Part shown: in pieces, positions 1-6,749 of the stretch
Numbering within the stretch: position 1 is the stretch's first letter
Layout of the letters: each line of letters opens with the position of its first letter
Assembly (NCBI GenBank): GCA_020696885.1
Contig: JAJFMS010000179.1
Coordinates: 1 to 6,913, forward strand
DNA from: Armatimonadota bacterium
Lineage (GTDB): Bacteria > Armatimonadota > SYMT01
Direction: 5' to 3'
DNA: 6,913 nt
Program-made: the position numbers and the translations under genes
The notes under the pieces: generated by a model
Told to the model about the DNA's origin: nothing
Seen by the model: only the letters and a program-made list of their open reading frames with translations
Database searches by the model: none

Positions 1-820
1 GCACCAGCTTTAGCGACGGGTCCACTTGGTGGAGCGCACGCGCCAGCCGGTAGCCCTCGCGCATCAACTCGAGGCGGAACCGCGGCGTCGTTAGCGACTC
101 GCGCAGCTTCCGCGGGATGAACACGCGCAGCGTGGCGGAGTCGTTCCGAGCGTTCAGCTCCAGCCGCACCGCCTTCCCCTCGCCCTCCCCGGCCGCCTCA
201 TTGGTCCTTTTCAGCAGCTCCCGCTCGCGTCCGGTGTCCATCACAATCGGCGGCTGCTTCTTCTGATAGCGGAAGAGCGAGGTCGGCTGATCCAGATCGC
301 CATTGGCAGACGTGCGCTGGGTGGCGGTCATCAGCCCAGCCATCACCAGCACGATCCCACAGAGCGCGGCACCGGCCAGCGCGCCGACGCGCTGCAGCGA
401 CTCTCGCACCAGCAGCGAGGTGGCGATCGGCTGGCTGCGGCCTTCGATCACAGCCTCCCACTCGGCCCGCTGCTGGCGTGCTTCCAGCATCTCCTCAGTC
501 CGGGCGAGCTTCGCCCGAGCGGCATCGCTGGAGGGACTGAGCTCTAGCGCTAGTTGGTACCAGTGCCGGGCCTCGTCCATACGCCCCTGGTCCTGGTAAA
601 TGTCCCCCAGCAGCGAGTGCGCGCTGGAATTGCCGGGATCGAGGCGCAGCACGTCGGCGCACTGGTCTGCGGCCAGGTCCCATTTGCCGCGCATGCGCAG
701 CAGGTTTGCCCGGAGCAGGCGTGACTCGGCAGACGAGCCGGGACCGGCGGCCTGGGGAGTGCACAGGTCGCAGATCAGGCCGGGGCTGGCTAACTTGGTA
801 CCGCACTGGCTGCAGTACAT
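1..820 (-). CDS. Zinc-ribbon, TPR and single-TM protein, 3' end cut by window
   Basis: I translated this frame by hand; it stays open for 273 codons and leaves the window at base 1, so the C-terminus is missing. The first residues, MYCSQCGTKL, followed by CDLC at 17-20, form a four-cysteine zinc ribbon (C3, C6, C17, C20), typical of the extreme N-terminus of such proteins and the reason for choosing the ATG at 818-820. Residues about 34-100 look like two TPR helix pairs (LLRMRGKWDLAADQCADVL; then GDIYQDQGRMDEARHWYQLAL). A charged helix follows at 100-120, and a hydrophobic segment at about 145-164 is a likely membrane span. The part after it, to residue 273, is unrecognised. There is no Shine-Dalgarno in the 20 bases before the ATG; an in-frame TTG two codons upstream is no better. 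The gene follows the kinase gene by 61 bp. It may be a membrane partner of the kinase, but its function is unknown. Confidence 0.8.
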   Translation of the reverse strand, partial: MYCSQCGTKLASPGLICDLCTPQAAGPGSSAESRLLRANLLRMRGKWDLAADQCADVLRLDPGNSSAHSLLGDIYQDQGRMDEARHWYQLALELSPSSDAARAKLARTEEMLEARQQRAEWEAVIEGRSQPIATSLLVRESLQRVGALAGAALCGIVLVMAGLMTATQRTSANGDLDQPTSLFRYQKKQPPIVMDTGRERELLKRTNEAAGEGEGKAVRLELNARNDSATLRVFIPRKLRESLTTPRFRLELMREGYRLARALHQVDPSLKLV

Positions 821-838
821 CGGCAAAAACCAGGAGAC

Positions 839-875
839 ATCGGCTCTTCCCGGCGGTGAGCGGGGAGGAGCCGAT
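839..875 (-). other. Long stem-loop between kinase and zinc-ribbon/TPR genes
   Basis: The outer arms ATCGGCTC and GAGCCGAT are a perfect 8-bp inverted repeat. Inside them TCCC pairs with GGGA, and GC with GC, around a TCACC loop, giving 14 paired positions with two single mismatches. It starts 6 bases after the kinase TGA. On the minus strand a T5 run occurs only 9 bases after the stem, so it is a poor classical terminator. A partial attenuator, an mRNA-processing or 3'-end stabilising hairpin, or a translational control element for the next gene are all possible. The stem's descending arm contains GGGAAGAG, the only ribosome-site-like sequence in this gap. Confidence 0.6.
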
Positions 876-881
876 TGTTAA

Positions 882-3098
882 TCAAAAGCGACCGAGCGGT
901 GGCGGAAGCGTTCCACCGGTCCCCGCACCGCCGGAAGTCGCCGGGCCGGCGGGGAACCCCTGGCGGTAACTGGAATTCCAGCCGGGCGGAGTGGATGGGG
1001 TAGAAGGTGCAGACGGGTCCATCGGCGTAGTCATCGCGGGATCCACGCCTACCGCTCCCGGAGCTCCGAGATCACCGGCCGGACCGCCCAACCCTGCGGG
1101 TCCCCCCATCCCGGCCGCGCCCGACTGGAGCTGGCCGAGGTAGATCTTAGCATTCTTGGCGTAGGTGCTGCCGGGAGCCGCGGCCATCACCGCCTGGAAC
1201 CGCAACTGCGCGAGCTGCGGGTTCTTGTTCATCTGGTTGAGACCGTCTTTGTAGAGGACGTCGGCCTTCCAGAGCGGGATCTTGTCGGAGGCATCCTTCG
1301 CTTCCGACCGGTCCGCGGCCGATCCGGTGCCCTGCTGCACCCGCACCACCACCGCCGTGGCATCGTCGAACGCCTTGGCGGCGCCGTCCACGTTCCCCTG
1401 CAGCGACAGTGCCTGGCCAAAAGCGATGTAGGCCTTCGCAGAATTGGCGTTCAGCTCCAGCGCCTGCCGGGCAAACTTCTCCGCTTCAGGACCCTTGCCC
1501 GCCTTCACATTTAGTTGCGCCACTTCAGCGGCGGCCCGGGCGGCGTTCCCCCGGATCACCTCTTGCTGCGCTCCCTTCACTTCCTTCAGCGCCTGCAGGT
1601 AGCCGTCTAGTGCTTCCTCAAACCGCCCTTGCCGGAACGCCTCCTCGGCAGACTGCTGGACCTTGGTCGAAGCGACACTAGCCGTGTCCGAGCGGAACTG
1701 GTCGTAAGCCTTCACCGACGCCCAGACCACCGTGAGGACAATGCCGGCGATTACGATCGCAACCGCCAGCCACGGCAGAATCCATTTGAACTCCGATCCG
1801 CTCTCGGAGCGCGCGGCGCGTCCGCGGGCCGGGTAGGCCTGCGGAGCATTCGGCATCGCGCCGGGAGGCGGATAACCGTTCGCTGCCGGCGCCGGATACC
1901 CGTTAGGAGGCTGCGGCGGGTAGCCATTAGCCCCCTGCGGGAGATATCCGTTGGGGCTTGCCGGGCTGTAGCCATTGGCCGGGGGGGCTCCCCCCGGGGA
2001 CCCCCAACTGGTCGCGGGCGGGGCGCCGTTCGGGCGCGCTCCGGGTCCCGGCGTGCCGCCCCAGGGCGCGGGAGGCATCGGCCGCGCCCCTTGCGGCGGC
2101 CGTTGGTTCTGGTTCGGAGCCACGCTGCCCGGCGAGGCGCCGAATACCGGACGAGGCATCGGTCGCGCGCCCTGATTCTGGGGCGGCTGACGCACCGCAG
2201 GCGACGGGGTTGTCGAACGGGACGGCTGGGAGGGCCCGGCGCCGCGGGACGCCGGGATCGAGGCGGCAGACGCGTGCCGGGGGCTGCCACCCTTGGATAC
2301 CAGTTGCAGATCTTCTGCGAACTCCGCCGCCGACCGATACCGGCGGTTGGGATCCTTCGAGATCGCCTTGCGGATGATCTGCTCCACGCCGTGCGGGGCT
2401 CCCACCATCGGAGCCGGCTCGACGTTCATGATGTTGTAGGTGATGGTGATGACGCTGTCGCCGGTGAACGGCTTCCGTCCAGCCACCATCTCGTACAGCA
2501 TCACGCCGAGGGAGAAGATGTCGCTGCGCTTGTCGATCCCCTTCCCGGTCACCTGTTCCGGAGACATATAGCTGGGGGTACCGAAGATCTGGCCATCCGC
2601 GGTGAGCGAGGCCTCGAACGTGATGCGGGCGATGCCGAAGTCGGTGATCACCACTCGCCCATCCGGCTCCAGGTGGACGTTGTCCGGCTTGATGTCCCGG
2701 TGGATCACGCCGTGCTTGTGCGCGTAGTCCAGGCCGTCCGCCACGCAGGCGGCAATGCGCAGCGCTTCCTGGAGGGGCATGGCGCCGCGCTGGCGGATCA
2801 CGTCCCGGAGGGATTGTCCCTCCAGGAACTCCATCGCGATGAAGTACCGCCCCTGCGCCTGCCCGTGATCGAGGATGCGGACGATGTTGGTGTGCTTCAG
2901 CCCGTGGGCCGAACGGGCCTCACGCGTGAACCGCTCGATCCGCTCTCGCCGCCCCTCGCCGACGAGATTCCCCGGAATCTGCAGCTCTTTGAGCGCGATC
3001 CGTTTCCCCTGGGCAGGGTCCATCGCCTCGTAGACGATGTCGTTGCTACGAGCGATCTCCCGGATGATGTGGTATCGGCCCAGCGTGTTCGCGGCCAA
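882..3098 (-). CDS. Membrane Ser/Thr protein kinase with extracytoplasmic TPR region
   Basis: A Hanks-type (PknB-like) kinase of 738 residues that would phosphorylate Ser/Thr of cytoplasmic proteins. Kinase domain about 8-268: ALK lysine K37, helix-C glutamate E60, HRDIKPDN (D135, K137, N140), DFG 153-155, activation segment 156-180 with T160, S164, T166 and T174 as possible autophosphorylation sites, SPE 179-181, D193. The nucleotide loop (I15-A-R-S-N-D-I-V-Y23) lacks every glycine of GxGxxG and is one residue short. Residues 270-436 are a Pro/Gly/Asn-rich linker with an octapeptide repeat. A single membrane span lies at about 438-460, then TPR-like helices at 483-657 outside the membrane and a Gly/Pro tail of about 80 residues. 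The start is TTG: an in-frame TAG directly precedes it, the next ATG (codon 26) would remove the loop, and AGAAGGG lies 7 bases upstream. The PP2C gene upstream is the likely antagonist. Confidence 0.95.
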   Translation of the reverse strand: MAANTLGRYHIIREIARSNDIVYEAMDPAQGKRIALKELQIPGNLVGEGRRERIERFTREARSAHGLKHTNIVRILDHGQAQGRYFIAMEFLEGQSLRDVIRQRGAMPLQEALRIAACVADGLDYAHKHGVIHRDIKPDNVHLEPDGRVVITDFGIARITFEASLTADGQIFGTPSYMSPEQVTGKGIDKRSDIFSLGVMLYEMVAGRKPFTGDSVITITYNIMNVEPAPMVGAPHGVEQIIRKAISKDPNRRYRSAAEFAEDLQLVSKGGSPRHASAASIPASRGAGPSQPSRSTTPSPAVRQPPQNQGARPMPRPVFGASPGSVAPNQNQRPPQGARPMPPAPWGGTPGPGARPNGAPPATSWGSPGGAPPANGYSPASPNGYLPQGANGYPPQPPNGYPAPAANGYPPPGAMPNAPQAYPARGRAARSESGSEFKWILPWLAVAIVIAGIVLTVVWASVKAYDQFRSDTASVASTKVQQSAEEAFRQGRFEEALDGYLQALKEVKGAQQEVIRGNAARAAAEVAQLNVKAGKGPEAEKFARQALELNANSAKAYIAFGQALSLQGNVDGAAKAFDDATAVVVRVQQGTGSAADRSEAKDASDKIPLWKADVLYKDGLNQMNKNPQLAQLRFQAVMAAAPGSTYAKNAKIYLGQLQSGAAGMGGPAGLGGPAGDLGAPGAVGVDPAMTTPMDPSAPSTPSTPPGWNSSYRQGFPAGPATSGGAGTGGTLPPPLGRF
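1857..1976 (-). repeat. Five tandem NGY octapeptide units (24-bp period) in the kinase linker
   Basis: Kinase residues 375-414 consist of five exact-length eight-residue units, each starting with NGY (N at 375, 383, 391, 399, 407) and followed by five Pro/Ala/Gln/Ser/Gly-rich residues. This is the cytoplasmic juxtamembrane tether between the kinase domain and the membrane span. A second, dispersed repeat, QGARPMP, occurs upstream at residues 309-315 and 336-342 (bases 2154-2174 and 2073-2093). Such units usually vary in number between strains; the Tyr in each unit is regularly spaced. Confidence 0.85.
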
Positions 3099-3105
3099 CT
3101 AATCG

Positions 3106-3112
3106 CCCTTCT
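3106..3112 (-). promoter_or_regulatory. Ribosome binding site fixing the TTG start of the kinase
   Basis: AGAAGGG on the minus strand, 7 bases before TTG at 3096-3098. The codon just before the TTG, in the same frame, is TAG (3099-3101), so translation cannot begin further upstream. The spacing supports TTG as the true start. Confidence 0.7.
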
Positions 3113-3158
3113 AAATTGCCCGGTCCCGGCACGACCGATCCCTCATGACCTATGGCGG

Positions 3159-3187
3159 ATTGTACCCACGCTCAAGGTCCTCTGCAA
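3159..3187 (-). promoter_or_regulatory. Candidate sigma-70-like promoter for the kinase gene
   Basis: In the 113-bp gap between the PP2C stop and the kinase start, the minus strand has TTGCAG (3182-3187), a 17-base spacer, and TACAAT (3159-3164). The -10 box matches five of six consensus bases; the -35 matches three of six. Transcription would start near 3152, leaving a leader of about 50 bases that contains a small CGGTC/GACCG dyad (3121-3137). It would let the kinase and the following gene be expressed apart from the upstream genes. This is judged by eye only. Confidence 0.4.
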
Positions 3188-3211
3188 CATCCACGGCTAG
3201 ACCCGCACGTG

Positions 3212-4264
3212 CTACACCTTCTTGAAGAGACGACCGAACAGCCCGGGCTTTCCAGGCATCCCCGGCGCCATGCCGTCCGCGGCCGCCGTCATCACCGGCG
3301 CCGGCGGCACCTGGACCGCGGGAAGCGGTGCTGCCGCCTCGACGTGACCGTTCTGGGAGGCCTCGGGCGCCGCTGCTGCGCCTGCCCCGGCTTCCTCCGG
3401 GGCGGGCCACTGCTGAACGTCCACCACGTGCAATATGAACGCCGTAATGTTGTCTTTGCCGCCGTACTGGTTCGCACGGTCGATCAGGTTCCACGACGCC
3501 ACCGAGGGCGAGCCCTGCGCCAGGAGGTCCCGGATCTCGTCGTGCGGGATCATCCCGCTCAGCCCGTCCGAGCAGAGCAGGTAGCGATCGCCGGGCAGGA
3601 GCTTCACCGTGCTCACTTCCGGCTCTACCTCGGGCGCCCCGCCCATCGAGCGGGTGATCACGTTCCGGAACGGCGACGATTCCGCCTCCTGGAGTGTCAT
3701 CGTGCCGGAGCGGACCTGCTCGGCCACCCAGGAGTGGTCTTCCGTGAGCTGATCCAGCACCCCGCCCCGCAGCAGGTAGCACCGGCTGTCCCCCACCTGG
3801 GCGATGAACAGGTCGTCGTCTCGCACCACCGCCACGGTCAGCGTGGCACCCATGCCGCTGCGGCCCGGAATGGTCCGGGCCACGTCGACGACGTAGGCGT
3901 TGGCCTCTTTGACCGCGCTGTGCAGACTACGCGTTACGTCCGGGCTGCTGTTCGAGAAGTAGGAGCGGACGAACACGTTGAGCGACAGTTCAGACGCGAT
4001 TTGCCCTGCCGAGTGTCCGCCCATTCCGTCCGCAACCGCGTAGACCCGACCTTTGGTCGCCAGGACGTGCGGCTCGTCCGGCTCCAGGTAGTCGAACTTG
4101 TCCTCGTTGTTCTCGCGGACGCGCCCGAGGTCGGTTTTTGCGCCGAAGGCTATGTAAGCGTGGCAGCGCGGGAGGGCGGACGACTTGGTCGCCCATCCCG
4201 CTTCCAGCTCTTCCGCCTCGATCGGCGCCGTGATGTCCTGTTCTTCATGCATCTGGCTGTGCAC
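3212..4264 (-). CDS. PP2C-family Ser/Thr protein phosphatase
   Basis: A metal-dependent (Mn/Mg) phosphatase that removes phosphate from Ser/Thr; the expected antagonist of the adjacent kinase. The PP2C motifs are all present in order: TDLGRVRENNED (44-55), VADGMGGHSAGQ (77-88), GMGATLT (137-143), VGDSRCYLLR (157-166), LTEDHSW (173-179), ITRSMGG (203-209), LLCSDGLSGMI (229-239) and KDNIT (270-274). Metal ligands D55, D79, G80, D233 and D271 are intact. The catalytic domain ends near residue 282; then comes an Ala/Pro-rich tail of about 58 residues and a basic, amphipathic C-terminus, GLFGRLFKKV, which could touch the membrane or a partner. The start is GTG (4262-4264) or, equally plausible, ATG at codon 5 (4250-4252); neither has a clear ribosome site. 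It begins 42 bp after the FHA gene. There is no signal peptide, so it is cytoplasmic. Confidence 0.95.
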   Translation of the reverse strand: MHSQMHEEQDITAPIEAEELEAGWATKSSALPRCHAYIAFGAKTDLGRVRENNEDKFDYLEPDEPHVLATKGRVYAVADGMGGHSAGQIASELSLNVFVRSYFSNSSPDVTRSLHSAVKEANAYVVDVARTIPGRSGMGATLTVAVVRDDDLFIAQVGDSRCYLLRGGVLDQLTEDHSWVAEQVRSGTMTLQEAESSPFRNVITRSMGGAPEVEPEVSTVKLLPGDRYLLCSDGLSGMIPHDEIRDLLAQGSPSVASWNLIDRANQYGGKDNITAFILHVVDVQQWPAPEEAGAGAAAAPEASQNGHVEAAAPLPAVQVPPAPVMTAAADGMAPGMPGKPGLFGRLFKKV

Positions 4265-4306
4265 CCGGCCTGGTCACGCCGCTTTGAGGCGGCTGCTACG
4301 CGGAGA

Positions 4307-5302
4307 CTACTCCACCGCCTCGGGCGCGGGTTCCTCCTCGGTCGGCATGGCCATCATCGTGGCCTCGACGTCGGAAGCTGGAAGACCTCGGGACGCGAAC
4401 GTCACGTCGGTCTTGGCGAACCGGACCACCGTACCCTCGGAGATCGGCGTCGGATCGTTCGCCGCCAGGCGCTGGCCGCTGACGAAGGTCCCGTTGGTGC
4501 TGCCCAGGTCGGTCAACACGGCGCCGCCGTCATCGCAGTTGATCTCGGCATGCCGTCCCGAAGCAAAGGCATCCACCAGAACGATCTGGTTGGTAGAGCG
4601 CCGGCCGAGCGAGTTCACCCCGCGATAAAGCAGGTATTCGGTGCCGTCTCCCAACCGGAGCGCCGCCACCGGCCCGCCGCGATCGTCCACCGGCGCGGGA
4701 ACTGCGGCGGGAGCCGCGGCGGGAGCGTCGGCAGGCGCGGCGGCAGCGGCCGGCCGCGCAGCCGCTCCGGGCAGCGTCACCGTGAGATGGATACTGCCGA
4801 ACCGCACGGCGTCCCCGGTATAGGCGGTGGCTCGCTCGCCCGGCCGCACCGGCTTCCCGCCTACGAAGCTGCCGTTCGTGCTGCCCAGGTCTTCCACGAT
4901 CAACTGTCCCGCTTCCAGGGTGACCTGGGCGTGCCGCCGGGAAACCGTGGGATCGGGAAGCAGGATGTCCGTGCCTTCCCGCCCGACGGTGTTCACGCCG
5001 GTGTTGAGCACGAGCTCCTTACCGCTGGCCGGCTCCACCAGCCGCGCCAGCTGCGAGATATCCGGCATCGGCGCCACCTCCGCCGGTGCGGAGCCGAACA
5101 TCAGGCCGCAGTCCTGGCAATAGGCGGTGCCGGGGCCGTTGGGCGTGGTGCACACCGGGCAGGTAATCGTGATCGCCTGCTGGGTGGCGTCCCCGCCGTA
5201 CCCCATCCCCGCCGGGCCGGCGGGAGCCATTATTCGCGTTGCGTCTCCCCCGGCTGGATACGACTCCGGAAAGTCCGACTGCACGATCGTCCGTTCTTCC
5301 AT
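4307..5302 (-). CDS. Zinc-ribbon protein with two FHA phospho-threonine-binding domains
   Basis: A probable reader of threonine phosphorylation, 331 residues. The N-terminal 45 residues are flexible and carry T5, GDATR (19-23 with G19) and GDATQ (37-41). A zinc ribbon follows (C48, C51, C62, C65). FHA1 spans about 88-177, with GR 107-108, S121-RR-H124 and STNG 141-144. An Ala/Pro linker (178-211) leads to FHA2 at about 213-303, with GR 233-234, S248-GR-H251 and STNG 268-271. The residues that normally hold phospho-threonine (Arg, Ser, Asn) are present in both domains. The acidic C-terminal tail contains VEATMMAMPTEEE. The ATG follows the VWA stop by 2 bp, and its ribosome site AAAAGG (5309-5314) lies inside the end of the VWA gene, so the two are probably translationally coupled. 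Known FHA proteins next to kinases (GarA/OdhI, Fha of type VI secretion) are phosphorylated on flexible ends; a similar role here is inference. Confidence 0.93.
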   Translation of the reverse strand: MEERTIVQSDFPESYPAGGDATRIMAPAGPAGMGYGGDATQQAITITCPVCTTPNGPGTAYCQDCGLMFGSAPAEVAPMPDISQLARLVEPASGKELVLNTGVNTVGREGTDILLPDPTVSRRHAQVTLEAGQLIVEDLGSTNGSFVGGKPVRPGERATAYTGDAVRFGSIHLTVTLPGAAARPAAAAAPADAPAAAPAAVPAPVDDRGGPVAALRLGDGTEYLLYRGVNSLGRRSTNQIVLVDAFASGRHAEINCDDGGAVLTDLGSTNGTFVSGQRLAANDPTPISEGTVVRFAKTDVTFASRGLPASDVEATMMAMPTEEEPAPEAVE

Positions 5303-5304
5303 GG

Positions 5305-6669
5305 CTAGCCTTTTCGTTTCCCGAGGTCGAGATCGAGCATCGTGCCGATCAGGGTCTTCTCAGCGTCGCCGGACCCGCTGCGGAGTCCCTGAATCGCCTG
5401 GCCGACTTCCGCGGCCTGCTCTTGCATTCCGGACTGCACCAGGAGCATCTGCGTGCGCTGGAGATCCTGCATCGCCATGCCGGTGCTCAACTGCTGGGTC
5501 TTCAGGCCCATCATGGTACGCTCGATGTTCCGGGACGCGCGGGCCACTTCCAGTTCGCGCTGCACCGTCCCGTTCACGCCGCTGGCGACCATGGAGCCGT
5601 CCGTGACGAAGTTGAACACCAGGTCACCCTCGATCCGCTGGTTGAAAGCGCCGGTGACGCAGTCGTCGTAGCTCACCTCGGCGCGTGCAACGCGGTAGGT
5701 CGCGGCGGGGCGGCGGCCCATATTCAGCTCCACCAGCGTTCGCAGCGAGGCGCCGCGCTCCAGATCCGGCAGTTGCACGTCGACGGTACGGGGACCGAAC
5801 GCCGGCTGCTGGCCGTAAACCTGGCGCACCTCTACCCACTTGCCCAGCACGAGCCGGAGGCGGATGTTCTTGGCCACCAGGGTCAGAAGCTGTTCCAGCT
5901 CACTCCGGAAGACCTCCGGGATCAGCACCGGCCGGGCGATGTAGTAGTAGTTGCCGCCGCCGCGCTTGGCCAGCCCGGCCAGCAGTTCCTCGTTGTATTC
6001 CGGCCCGAACCCGAGCGCTGTGGTGGAGATCCCGCGGGTGCGCTGCTCGGCGGCACAGCCCACGATGGAGCTGTAGTCTTTGACGCCGGAGGTCGGCTCG
6101 CCGTCCGTGAGGACCATTACGCGGTTGACGTACCCTTCAGACCGGACCGACGCCACCTGCGACGCGCCCGCGGCGATGCCGTCGTAGAGGTTGGTGGTGT
6201 TGCCCGGCTGGATCCGGTTGATGTGCTCCTTCACCAGCGCCTTGTTCACCACGCGCCGGGCCGGCATCACCACCTCGGAGCGATCGTCGAAGGTGACGAC
6301 GCTGAGGATGTCGTTCGGGTCCATCAGGTCGACCACGTGACCGCAGGCCCGCTTCACGTAGTCGAGCGGCTCGCCTTCCATCGACCCGCTGCGGTCGATC
6401 ACCAGGCACAGGTTCACCGGCATCCGCCGACCGAACACCACTCCGGACGCGTCCACCTGGACGATCGCGTGCTCCACGGAGCTGCGGAGCGAGTGGGCGA
6501 ACTGGTTGCCCGGAATCAACTCGATCGAGAGCGCGTTCTGCGAGCCCGACATCGCGGTGCGGCCGGGATCAAAGCCGCCGGCTCCCGGATAGCCGGGGCC
6601 GGGTGAGAGCTGCGTCGCCTCGCCCACGCCGCCCCACGGCTGGGATCCGATAATTCGAGTGCTGTCCAT
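5305..6669 (-). CDS. VWA-domain protein with intact MIDAS metal site
   Basis: A cytoplasmic von Willebrand factor A protein of 454 residues, without signal peptide or membrane span. The first ~45 residues are flexible, with STRIIGS (3-9), GEATQ (16-20) and a Gly/Pro stretch. The VWA fold spans about 84-262 and has the metal-ion-dependent adhesion site: DRSGS (D92, S94, S96), T158/T159 in NTTNLYDG, and D189 in LTDGEPT. Residues about 263-330 look like the beta-rich region that follows VWA in YfbK-like proteins. The end (about 355-445) is helical and rich in Gln and Met. MIDAS proteins usually bind partners through a metal-bridged acidic residue, so scaffold or effector is the likely role; an enzyme activity is not indicated. 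The ATG start is clear, but the best ribosome site, AAAGGA (6682-6687), is 12 bases away, longer than usual. It appears to be the first gene of the operon. Confidence 0.9.
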   Translation of the reverse strand: MDSTRIIGSQPWGGVGEATQLSPGPGYPGAGGFDPGRTAMSGSQNALSIELIPGNQFAHSLRSSVEHAIVQVDASGVVFGRRMPVNLCLVIDRSGSMEGEPLDYVKRACGHVVDLMDPNDILSVVTFDDRSEVVMPARRVVNKALVKEHINRIQPGNTTNLYDGIAAGASQVASVRSEGYVNRVMVLTDGEPTSGVKDYSSIVGCAAEQRTRGISTTALGFGPEYNEELLAGLAKRGGGNYYYIARPVLIPEVFRSELEQLLTLVAKNIRLRLVLGKWVEVRQVYGQQPAFGPRTVDVQLPDLERGASLRTLVELNMGRRPAATYRVARAEVSYDDCVTGAFNQRIEGDLVFNFVTDGSMVASGVNGTVQRELEVARASRNIERTMMGLKTQQLSTGMAMQDLQRTQMLLVQSGMQEQAAEVGQAIQGLRSGSGDAEKTLIGTMLDLDLGKRKG

Positions 6670-6749
6670 CGCGAGGGACCGTCCTTTCGTATCGCGGCGG
6701 CCAAACCGAGTGCTTGCCGGTCGCTCGAGTCGCTATTCGATACCGCGAG

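Noticed and set aside
839..875. Classical rho-independent terminator after the kinase gene
   Set aside because: The stem is strong, but the T5 run lies 9 bases away on the minus strand and none follows on the plus strand, so it is listed only as a stem-loop.
1629..3200. Long plus-strand open frame, about 523 codons
   Set aside because: Antisense to the kinase gene, Arg-rich, no recognisable motif; a GC-content shadow.
4278..4293. GCCGC-TTTGAG-GCGGC inverted repeat between FHA and PP2C genes
   Set aside because: Only a 5-bp stem and no T run; too short to call a terminator in GC-rich DNA.
3152..5308. Long open frame on the plus strand, about 718 codons
   Set aside because: It is antisense to the PP2C and FHA genes, whose motifs are unmistakable. 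Its product is rich in Arg, His and Gly with no domain, as expected from stop-poor opposite frames in GC-rich DNA.
5239..6606. Long plus-strand open frame, about 455 codons
   Set aside because: Antisense to the VWA gene; His/Arg/Gly-rich without any domain; also crosses the FHA-VWA junction.
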